DNA from: Clostridiales bacterium
GTDB lineage: Bacteria > Bacillota > Clostridia > Lachnospirales > Lachnospiraceae
DNA: 64,000 bases
Direction: 5' to 3'
Assembly: GCA_018365455.1 (NCBI GenBank)
Contig: JAGZJZ010000009.1
Coordinates: forward strand, 62,001 to 126,000
Shown: piece after piece, positions 8,368 through 17,800 of the stretch
Layout of the letters: each line of letters begins with the position of its first letter
How positions within the stretch are numbered: position 1 is the stretch's first letter
Notes under the pieces: generated by a model
The model's database searches: none
Told to the model about the DNA's origin: nothing
Seen by the model: only the letters and a program-made list of their open reading frames with translations
Position numbers and translations under genes: made by a program

Positions 8368-9213
8368 TTATTCCTTCACTGCTCCCGCAGACACACCTTC
8401 TAATATATATTTCTGGAAGAATATATAAATGATAATCGTAGGAATCATGACGATAATAATGCCAGCTGCCAGCCGCTGCCACGATCCCTGCTGCGCATTG
8501 GCAAAGTTCATCAGGAAGGTTGTCAGGGTTCTGAGGGAATTCTTCGGCATATATAAATACGGAATATACATGTCATTAATAATTGTAATTGCTTTGATAA
8601 TGACTACCGTTGCGGTTGCAGGTGCCAGCAGCGGGAAGATGATTCTTCCAAACAGCCCAAAATATCCGCATCCGTCCAGAAGAGCGCTCTCATCCAGGGA
8701 AACCGATATCTTGGATATAAACTGCCGGTAAATATAGAGCTGCATCAGATCCGAAGCTACATAAATGATGATTGGCGCTCCCAGTGTATTATAGGCACCG
8801 ATTCCCTGAATGATCTTAAACCTTGCAATTTCAGTTACAAAAGTAGGGATCAGCATTCCAAGGAAGAAAAGAGCAAATACAACTTTCTTAAAGCGGAATT
8901 CAAAGCGTTCCAGAATAAATGCAGTTACAGATCCCAGCATAATATTGAAGATAATACTGATAATTGCAATTAAAAAAGTGTTCTTAAATCCTACTAATAA
9001 ATATTTATCTCCTAATACCCTTTCAAAGTTTTCAAAGGTAATTTTGTCCAGTGCCGGGAGCAGCAGTGGGGATGTCTTAATCATATCACCCCTTGTCTTC
9101 AGTGCCGCAAACAGCGTCAAGAGAATGGGGAGCACCACAATGATGACCATTCCGATACAGATCAGCTGCTTTGCGCACTGGGTCATAATTTTCTTAGATT
9201 TGCCTGATGTCAT
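8368..9213 (-). CDS. Carbohydrate ABC transporter permease, MalG type
   Basis: 281 residues with about six membrane helices and the inner-membrane EAA-like loop (ESALLDGCGYFGLFGRIIFP, about residues 173-192) that docks the ATPase. It belongs to the CUT1 family (MalG/LacG/AraQ), which imports oligosaccharides. It is one base after the upstream permease gene, so the two are translationally linked. No ATP-binding subunit is encoded in this operon. Gram-positive CUT1 transporters often borrow a shared MsmK-type ATPase encoded elsewhere. The substrate cannot be read from sequence. The neighbouring lacto-N-biosidase-like gene suggests lacto-N-biose or a similar disaccharide, which is inference. Confidence 0.93.
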   Translation of the reverse strand: MTSGKSKKIMTQCAKQLICIGMVIIVVLPILLTLFAALKTRGDMIKTSPLLLPALDKITFENFERVLGDKYLLVGFKNTFLIAIISIIFNIMLGSVTAFILERFEFRFKKVVFALFFLGMLIPTFVTEIARFKIIQGIGAYNTLGAPIIIYVASDLMQLYIYRQFISKISVSLDESALLDGCGYFGLFGRIIFPLLAPATATVVIIKAITIINDMYIPYLYMPKNSLRTLTTFLMNFANAQQGSWQRLAAGIIIVMIPTIIIYIFFQKYILEGVSAGAVKE

Positions 9214-9214
9214 A

Positions 9215-10135
9215 CTATTTTCCTCCCTTTCTTCTGACTTTCAATACTTTTTCCGGTTTGGGTTTGCCGATATGAAGCACTCTGTTTTGAACTACATAGA
9301 TAATTACAATTAAGACCATAATTGCAACCGCCATAGTAGATGCCAGACCAAAGTTGTTAAAGGTAAATGCCGTCTTAATGGTATATAGCGTAAATGTGGA
9401 AGAGGCATATCCCGGACCGCCCTGAGTCATTACAAACGGGATATCGAATACCTGTAATGCACCTCTGATATTGTCAAACAAGATGAAGTCCAGAACCAGA
9501 GAAATGGATGGAACCTGAATGTAACGGAAGATCTGGAATGCATTTGCACCATCTACATTTGCCGCTTCTACAATATCTTTGGGTACGGACTGTAATGCGG
9601 CTATAAACAATACGATATGGTAGCCGCTGAACTTCCACAAAGATACAAACGCCAGCACAAAGTTCACGATTTTCGGATCGGATAACCAGTTTCTGCTCAG
9701 TCCGCCCAGATGAAGTACTTCTAATATAGAATCAAATGCTCCGTTTACCGGGGAAAAGAAGTACGAAAATGCATAGGCAATTGCCACACCATTGATGATA
9801 TATGGCAGGAATACGATGGTCTTATACGCCTTAGCCGCTCTTAACCTGGAGGTTAAGATGACGGCAACCGCCATTTCCACCGGAATCATCAACAGATGGA
9901 CTGCAAAGTAAATGCCGTTGTTGCGCAGTGACAGCCACAGGTCTTTATTTTTAAACATAGATATGTAATTTTCGATTCCAATAAAATTGCTGTTTGCTGA
10001 GTACCCGTCCCAATTTGTAAAACTCATCCGAAATAAATCCACCGCCGGAAATACAACGAATGCTATGAGTAATACCACCGGAACTAACAGACTCAGAATG
10101 ATAAAGCGATTCCTTTTTTTCGTTAAACTATTCAT
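9215..10135 (-). CDS. Carbohydrate ABC transporter permease, MalF type
   Basis: 306 residues with about six membrane helices, the first at residues 10-32 (RFIILSLLVPVVLLIAFVV), and the EAA loop EAANVDGANAFQIFRYIQVP. It belongs to the MalF/LacF/UgpA-type CUT1 permeases and would pair with the MalG-type protein encoded one base downstream. The C-terminus is basic (KPEKVLKVRRKGGK). It lies about 100 bp after the binding-protein gene, with a terminator-like hairpin in between that would lower its expression relative to the binding protein. The ATG has a GGAGGGA site. Confidence 0.93.
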   Translation of the reverse strand: MNSLTKKRNRFIILSLLVPVVLLIAFVVFPAVDLFRMSFTNWDGYSANSNFIGIENYISMFKNKDLWLSLRNNGIYFAVHLLMIPVEMAVAVILTSRLRAAKAYKTIVFLPYIINGVAIAYAFSYFFSPVNGAFDSILEVLHLGGLSRNWLSDPKIVNFVLAFVSLWKFSGYHIVLFIAALQSVPKDIVEAANVDGANAFQIFRYIQVPSISLVLDFILFDNIRGALQVFDIPFVMTQGGPGYASSTFTLYTIKTAFTFNNFGLASTMAVAIMVLIVIIYVVQNRVLHIGKPKPEKVLKVRRKGGK

Positions 10136-10175
10136 GAGATCCCTCCATTTCTATTTCACACACACGCTTATCTGC

Positions 10176-10227
10176 ATAAAAAATGCTGCCCCATCACAGA
10201 CTGTTGCAACTGTTGTGCTGAGGCAGC
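10176..10227 (-). terminator. Intercistronic terminator or attenuator after the binding-protein gene
   Basis: On the minus strand a stem with GCTGCC/GGCAGC arms (10222-10227 and 10185-10190) and further partial pairing is followed by a run of six T (10178-10183). It lies between the binding-protein stop and the permease start. This is a common way to make more binding protein than permease. Confidence 0.65.
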
Positions 10228-10237
10228 CTATTTCTAT

Positions 10238-11680
10238 TTATTTAATTCCTAACTTTTCTCTGGCTGCTTTCCATTTTGTGTTCAGGTCATTTAATGCCGA
10301 TGGAAGATCGAATCCGCTTACCAGCATTTCAGCCCCTAATTTCTTGTAATCAAAGGTTGTCTCTGCTACCAGTGCGGTAAAGTCATCCCCGCCGCCGTCA
10401 TACATAACCAGTTCTTTGTCCGGCTGTAATTCGTCAGCCTGTGCAAGGATCGGGTCTTTGTCTTTCTGGACGGTCTTCATGGTATTGTCATCCGCCTGGG
10501 ATTTGATGTACTCCGGATACCATGCATCACTGAAATAGAACTCTACGAATGCCTTAGCCAGATCAGGGTTCTTTGCATGTGTGGTAATTGACATGAAGTT
10601 ATCGCCCTGTGTGATTGCTCTAAATGGATCTTCGGCCGTATCTCTGGTTGGCAGATAGAAGGTTCCCAGCTCATCTGTGCTGTCAGCGCCTTCGGAAATG
10701 CTGGTAAGTGCCCATCCGCCGGATGCAACCATCGCTGCCTGTTTCTGGGCAAATAATGCAGTTGCCTGATCATTTCCGATACCTACCGGGTCTTTTCCAA
10801 ATACACCGGAGGTGAATAAGCTGTTAATCTTTGTATATGCTTTGTAGAAATCAGTTCCTTCTGAAAAAGGCTCATCCTGAGCAGCCATAGAATTCCAGTT
10901 CTGTCCGTTTCCGCTTTCCAGTGCCGGCATAAACTCTGTAAATGGATATGTAGGCCATTCATCCTTGCCTCCCATTGCAATTGCCATAAAGTCACCGTTT
11001 TCTGCTCCGAAATGATCCTGCAGTTTCTTGGATACCTCTTCCAGTTCTGACCATGTTGTGGGAACTTCTACGCCTGCTTCTTTGAACATATCTTTCCAGT
11101 AATACACGTATTCAGCCGTCATTTTTTCCGGAAGTCCCAGTACTTTGCCATCTACCGCGTAGCCTTGTGCAATGTTATTATTCTTATTCGCCTCTGTGTC
11201 GGACAGGTCCACTAAATAATCTTTAAATCTGGACAGGGTAAAGGTCTTGTTGAACATAATGTCCGGAAGCTGATTTGCGGATGCACGCATTTTCATTGCA
11301 TTCCAGTATTCGGAATCATCTTTTAGTTTTTCAAATTCAATGTTGGCATCCGGATATACTTCCTGGAATTTACCAGCCAGATCCAGATCTTCGAATAACT
11401 GCATGGATACATTATCCCAGAGTGCAACCACTAACGTTCCGCTCAGTTCTGTATTTGCATCTGCTTTCTCTGTGTCATCTGCTGCGGCTGTTTCTCCTTT
11501 TGCTTCAGTTGTGCCTGCCTCAGAAGTCCCTGCTTCTGTAGTCCCAGCCTGGGTTGCTGCCTGGGACCCTTCTGTTTTTCCAGCCTCTGTAGTACTGCTG
11601 CCTGTAGATCCTCCGCATCCTGCCAGGATGCCTGCAACCATAGATGCGCAAAGAAGTACGCTGATTATTTTTTTCTTCAT
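10238..11680 (-). CDS. Sugar-binding lipoprotein of ABC transporter (family 1 type)
   Basis: About 480 residues. The signal peptide ends in the lipobox LAGC (Cys about residue 22), so the protein is lipid-anchored outside the membrane. A Thr/Glu/Ala-rich linker (about residues 25-75, with repeated GTTEAG-type units) precedes an extracellular solute-binding fold of the MalE/UgpB class with FNKTFTLSRFKDYLVDLS and FYFSDAWYPEYIKSQ. It would deliver an oligosaccharide to the two permeases encoded downstream. The ATG at 11678-11680 has GGGAGGAAA upstream; a start 14 codons earlier lacks one. The substrate is unknown; the glycosidase gene directly upstream points to host-glycan disaccharides. Confidence 0.92.
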   Translation of the reverse strand: MKKKIISVLLCASMVAGILAGCGGSTGSSTTEAGKTEGSQAATQAGTTEAGTSEAGTTEAKGETAAADDTEKADANTELSGTLVVALWDNVSMQLFEDLDLAGKFQEVYPDANIEFEKLKDDSEYWNAMKMRASANQLPDIMFNKTFTLSRFKDYLVDLSDTEANKNNNIAQGYAVDGKVLGLPEKMTAEYVYYWKDMFKEAGVEVPTTWSELEEVSKKLQDHFGAENGDFMAIAMGGKDEWPTYPFTEFMPALESGNGQNWNSMAAQDEPFSEGTDFYKAYTKINSLFTSGVFGKDPVGIGNDQATALFAQKQAAMVASGGWALTSISEGADSTDELGTFYLPTRDTAEDPFRAITQGDNFMSITTHAKNPDLAKAFVEFYFSDAWYPEYIKSQADDNTMKTVQKDKDPILAQADELQPDKELVMYDGGGDDFTALVAETTFDYKKLGAEMLVSGFDLPSALNDLNTKWKAAREKLGIK

Positions 11681-11723
11681 TATTTGTTTCCTCCCTTTCA
11701 CTTTGTAACTGTATTCTACCATT

Positions 11724-11788
11724 TACCCTCAATCCGTACTATGCACAAAAGTTTGATTTCTTGATACATTATCAGATGATTGAGGGTA
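11724..11788 (-). promoter_or_regulatory. Promoter region with 11-bp inverted repeat upstream of the ABC binding-protein gene
   Basis: TACCCTCAATC (11724-11734) and its exact reverse complement GATTGAGGGTA (11778-11788) are separated by 43 bases. On the minus strand the gene-proximal arm lies just upstream of a TAGAAT -10-like hexamer in the 5' region of the binding-protein gene. An operator pair bridged by a looping regulator is one reading, and a long mRNA stem is another. The regulator is unknown. Confidence 0.45.
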
Positions 11789-11814
11789 TTTGATTATCTC
11801 TTTGACCTGAATTC

Positions 11815-14800
11815 TTACTTCACCTTATACTTCTTTACATTTGAATCACTTCCATAGTAATTCTTTCCCTTCGTCCTGATGAAGGTACGTACTTTAAAAC
11901 GATAGGTTTTTCCTTTTTTCAGTCCCTTTACCACTGCACTTGTTTTTGTGGCTGTGGTGACTTTACGGTAATCTCCTTTACCGGTCTTCATATAAATGTC
12001 GTACCGGGCGCCATTGACTTTACTATAAGATAGTTTTATACTGCCGGAACCATTCTTTTTAATCGTGCCTAATCTGGCGGCTGACGGTCTTGTTGCTGCA
12101 GAAGCTCCTGTGGAATAAGCTCCTCTGCCGCCTTTATTCACTGCCGCAACCTTTACCGTATATTTCGTGCCTGCCGATAAACCTTTTAAAGTAATGCTTG
12201 TTTTCTTTGTGGTTTCAAAGTCTTTCCACTTCTTATTCGACTTATAAACATATACTTTATAAGAATCCGCACCTTTTACCTTATTCCAGGATAGGGTTAA
12301 GGTTGTCTTTGTGGTCTTGTTGACCTTTGTTCCGGTTACTTTTGCCGGTTTCTTCACAATCTGTACTTTGACTGTGCATTCTGCTGTCTTTTTCCCATCT
12401 TTTGTGGTAACGGTGATCCTGGTGCTTCCGTTTCCGACTGCCGTTACTTTCCCCGTTGCATCAACGGTTGCAATTTTTTTGTCTTTTGATTTCCAGGTTA
12501 CGGACTTATCACTGGCATTTTCCGGCAATACGGTTGCTTTTAATTTAATTGAAGCTCCTTTTGCTGATAAAACTGCACTTTTTTGAGCCAGCTTCACTCC
12601 GGTTACTTTTACAACGGGTGCCGGGATATGCGTAAGCCCTGCCGCCGCTTTTTCTAGTTCTCCATAAGCTGCATCTACCTGTTCCTGGGTTGCTTCATTG
12701 TCATTTAGCACTGCTTCTGCCTGATTCATGGCATTTGTAAATGCAGTCCAGCTGTCCGGGGTATATTTTGACTGGTCTTTTCCGGTATTTGCATCATACA
12801 GGTTCTTAAGTGCTGTTTTATTTACTTCCGGAACCGGCTCTTTTATTATCAATCCGTCAATTGCGCTCTGCAGTGCATCTTTTGCCTGATCCACCTGTTC
12901 CTGAACCGCCTGGGGATCATCCAGCACACGTTTTGCTTCATCCATGGCTTCTGCAAATACATTCCAGGATTCCGGGGTATATTTGCCTTCTTCTCTTGTG
13001 ATGTTAGCTTCATAGAGTAACCGGAGCGCTTCTTTCATATCTTCTTGGGAGCCTGCGTCTTTTAGCTGTGCAATGGCATCTCTTAATGTCTGTAATACCT
13101 GATCCACATCATCCTGGGTGGCTGTCTCCAGGTCAAGTACCTCTTTTGCCGCTTTCATTGCCCCATCAAATAGTGCATAGCTGTCCGGGGTGTAATCTTC
13201 TGCTGCTTTATCTGCATTCTGATCATAGAGTGCCTGTAATTCTGTCTTATCCGCCGGGACTGGAATTTCAGCCGGAATAAGCCCTTTAATTGCCGCTTCC
13301 AGAGCTGCCTTTGCCCCATCCACTGCACCCTGGTCCGCTGTTTCGCTGTCCAGTACCTCTTTTGCCGCCTTCATTGCCCCATCAAAAGCACTCCAGCTGT
13401 CCGGGGTATAATCTTCTGCAAGTTTTCCGGTGTTTTCATCGTACAGATTCTGTAACGCTGACTTGTCAACAACAGGAGCTTCTGTCTCTTTAAAGGATAC
13501 TGCAAGGGAATGATTTCCCGTAATATCGGTAAAGGTATACTGAGAATCCGTCACCTCTGTCTCTGTGCCGTCCACCAGTACTTTATCAACTGCATATCCC
13601 GCATCCGGTGTAAAGAAAATAGTCTTATTGCTGAGGCCGAATACGGTGACGCTGCCTTCCTGGCTCGCCGAACCATGTTCCCCTGTGGTTACATCAATCC
13701 TATATTCATCTTCCGTGGTGTAATAAACTTCTTTTACTGTATAAGTCTTACCTGTTCTTCTGGCACCGAAGCCAAACTTACCGGGAGTCTGTGCATAAGC
13801 TAATGTTTTGGTTCCCAGATTTACGCCATCCACCACAAGCGTGATGTCATAATTTGTTGTTCCGTTTTTGATAAAGGTAACCTTTAACTCATGTTCTTCA
13901 TTTGCTGTAAGCGGGGTTGTCTCGTTAAAATCTCCCCATCCCGGATTGTTGCCGGACTTATCATAGAACCAAGCCGCTCTGCCAGCAGCGGCATCTACTT
14001 CATATCCAATCCGAATGAATCCTCCGTCCCCTGTCTTGATATCAAACAAGTTCTGGTCACTCAGGTCATCAATTGCAAACCTGGTATAGAAAGTTCCTTC
14101 TGTAATTTCCGGAGCATTTGTGTCCATTGCCATTGGGAAATTACTGTCGCTTCCCTTATTCAGTTTAATTTTTACGCCATCTTCTTCTACAACGCTGCTT
14201 TCCAGGAGATTTCCTGTATAGTCAGCCGTATCCTCTACGTTGTAGTCCTGGTGGTAGGTAACCTTTTCTTCCTCTTCTCCGCTGCCACCGTCGCCTGTAA
14301 ACGTCGCTTCCAGAGTATGGTCATCCCGGATATAGGCAAAGGTATATGCGTTATCCACTACCTGGTCCGTTACATCTACGCCGTCTGCCAGCACTTTCGT
14401 AAGGCTTTCTCCTTCTTCCGGAGTAAAGAATAATGTCTTGTCCGCCTCTTCAAATGCAGTCACTTCGCCTGTCTGGCTGACACTTCCTTTTCCCGAAGAT
14501 GTCACTTGAATTACGTGTTTTGGTGCGTTTGTGAAATAGAATTCTTTCACATTAAAGGTTCTTGCCACATTTCTGGTGGAGAATCCAGCTCTGCCTGCCG
14601 CCCCGTCGTGATAAATATTTCCGGATTTTCCAAGGGAAACCCCATTTATAATTGGCTCTAAGGTACAAGTATTGGCTCCGGTCATAACCAGATTCACCTG
14701 CAATTCATATTCTGTATTAACACTTACGCCAAAGCCTTTGAAGTATCCATATGTTTTACCGTCTTCCCAGAACCAGTTGCTGGTTCCGTCAATTCCCACT

Positions 14801-17800
14801 ACGATCTCATTTCCGGTTGTCAGCTTAATTACAAACCTGGTCTGGTCAGACAAGTTGTTTACGGAAAATCTGGTGTAATAAGTTCCTTCTTTTAAAGGTG
14901 TGGCATCCTGGTCTACTACATGGACCTTTCCGCTTCCGGATAAACTCAGTTTCAGAGCCTGATTCTCCACTTTGGCTGTTCCCCCGGAATAGTTTGCTTC
15001 TGTATCAATCGCGTAATCCCTGTGGTAGCTGGTGTATTTTGCAACTACTACACTGTTTTTAAATACGGTCACTGCTTCTTCCAGAGCCAGGTACGATTCT
15101 TTATAGCTGTCTGCTGTGGAATCGGGATGTTCTGCTGTTTCCTGTGCTGCCAGAATCGCCTTATAAAATGCATCTTTTGCTTCCTTTGGATACTGTCCGC
15201 GCATATCCCCTACGACAGCTTCATCATGAAGGGTGACTGCCTCTGCAATAAATGCTGTTAACAGCTCTTTGCTAACTTCATCCGGAATAAATACCTTTTT
15301 CACCGGAAGGCTGGTAACATGTCCTGCCGCATTGGTAAGGTCAATTTCTGTAAAGACAGGCGTTTTATCCTGGCTTAATGCCGTAAATCTGGCGGATAAA
15401 ATCTCTGCCGCTTCCATAAATCCATCCGCTTTTTTTATACGGAAGACAGATGTGACCACTGCGTTTTCCGGGTCAGTCAGATCCGGCTCCGAGGTGGATA
15501 TGTGTACCAGGGAAGCAGTATTTAAATCAGTCTTTGCCTCCACATACTCCGCCTTCTGGCTGTCATATGTCATTTTAACCGTCATTGTTTTGTAACGTTT
15601 GTAGATATTTTGAGCACCGATATTCAGATTATAATCACTGTCTGTTTCTTCTATATGGTTTGTCGCAACATTTACACCGGCATTTCCACGTACTTCCGTA
15701 CCATACACGCCAAGCTCTGTCATGGAGATTCCCCAGGAATCATTTTTCTCTTCTCCTGTAATCCGGATGTAACGTGCCACTTCAGAATCCAGCGTCGTCA
15801 CATTTAATCCCGGCAATGCTCCATTTACAGTTGCCGCCGTAGTAAAATCCACACCATCTTCGGATATTTCCACATGGTATTTGGTTGCGTATGCCCCAGG
15901 TGTCCAGTCTACTGCCACGTTGTTAATCATGTAGTTTTTACCAAGGTCTACCTGATACCACTGATCTCCGCTGTCCTGTGCCGACCAGCGCGTGGACTGG
16001 TTGTCGTCAATTGCCTTGTCTGCTGTATTGCTGCCTTTTTCGGAGCTGGCATTTACTGTTTTCCCAACAGCCAGATTGTCACCTTCGATACCGGCATACG
16101 GCTCTACCACAATAGCGTTTACCATCGCCTTGGATCCTGCTTTTGCGGTAAAATGAATATCAATCAGACCGTTCTGGGATTCGGTATAGGCAGTTATATC
16201 CACTGCTTTTTCTTTTCCTCCCGCCTCTTCTTTGATATTAAAGTTTTCTTTCACTGTCTTTCCGTTAATTGTTACATCGAAGACATGTTCTTCGTCGTTC
16301 ACTTCATTAAAATATAATTTTACTCTGTAATTGCCGGGCTGGGCTTTAAATTTATAGCCAAAGTCCTCGCCTGACCTTGCAGACTTGAGAACTGTGCCCA
16401 TTCCTGCATCCGGGTCCGGAAGCCTTGTGCCTGTCTCTGTCCCGGTATTTTCTCCATAATATCCGCTGCCTCCGGCAGGGAACAGGGAATCGGCATATAA
16501 ACCGTCAAATGCTTCGCCGCCGCAGTTCAGACGCATGTTGACATCCGACATTGCATTTCTTTCCAGTGAAATACCGTTTAAGATTGCCTCAGTCAAATCT
16601 CCGTCCCCATTATAAGCACTTACCAGGCGGATATCAATGATACCGTCCACCGGATAAACAGATCCTATTTCCTTCACTGCACTGCCGCCTGTGATGGTAT
16701 AGACCTCATATGGTTCGCCATTTACCAGAATATCAAAGGTTCTGTCCTTTACATTCTCTAACTCCGCAAAATTCAGCTTAACGTTGTATTCGCCCTGTTT
16801 TGCATAGATTTTATAACCAAAATCCGATCCGGTAAGAGCAGTATTATATACTTCTTCGGCTCCTGAAGCGGTGCCGCTGACCTTCTTTACCTCACCGTAA
16901 TAACCGGATTGCCCTTTTTCTTCTTCAAATGCCTGATCCGGGGAAAATCCTTCCACTTCACCGCCTCCGGCATTAAATGATGAGGAATGCTCCTCCAGCT
17001 TCAGGTACCACTGCTGTGCACCGGTATCTGCTGATGCTTCTACCGTAACTTTTCCCTCTGCCAGACTCAGATACTGGTCCCCTGTATGTATGCGGAACAG
17101 TCCATTGTGAAGATCTTCTGTCTGCCAGACTGTCTGCTCTGTCTCCGATAAGGTAAATGTATGGTCTGACGCTGACAGATATTGATAGCTGTTGGCATCT
17201 GAATCCCATATACGGATCTTAACACCGTCCTTGGTTCCCACAAATGTAAATCCCTGATTATTGTCTTCCCCTTTATTCAATGCCAGTTCCGATGCACTTA
17301 ACTCCAGATAAGACATCTCATCTGTATTCATAACACGGTAAACTGCATTTTTTTCTATTGTAAAATCACGGCTGCTTGCGGCTGTTGTCTCATGGATTCC
17401 AATATCAGGCACCCCGTTATAAAGCGGATTTCCGTAGAAATCTTTCGTTGCATTACGGTCAGAAGTATAATCCCACTGCCCAGCATTGGACTGTTTTGTC
17501 TGTGGCACTACATTCACATAAGTACCTGCTCCAATAGCAGCCGAACTGTCCTTAACCTGGTAAGCTTCCAGTGTGGACCAGATATTATCCTTATTTCCAT
17601 CCGCCCGGTCTGCGCCGCCTCCCGGATTTACAAATTCCGGATCACCGTGGATAGCACCTGCAATTTCATTTTTAGAGTAAGTGCCCGTTGCATTATAGAC
17701 CAGATTGCCCGCAACCCCTGCCTTAGTCCAGTCCACATTTCCCCACTCGCCATTACTCTTGGTACTGGTGTTGTAGAATATATTGTTGTAGAAATTCCAG

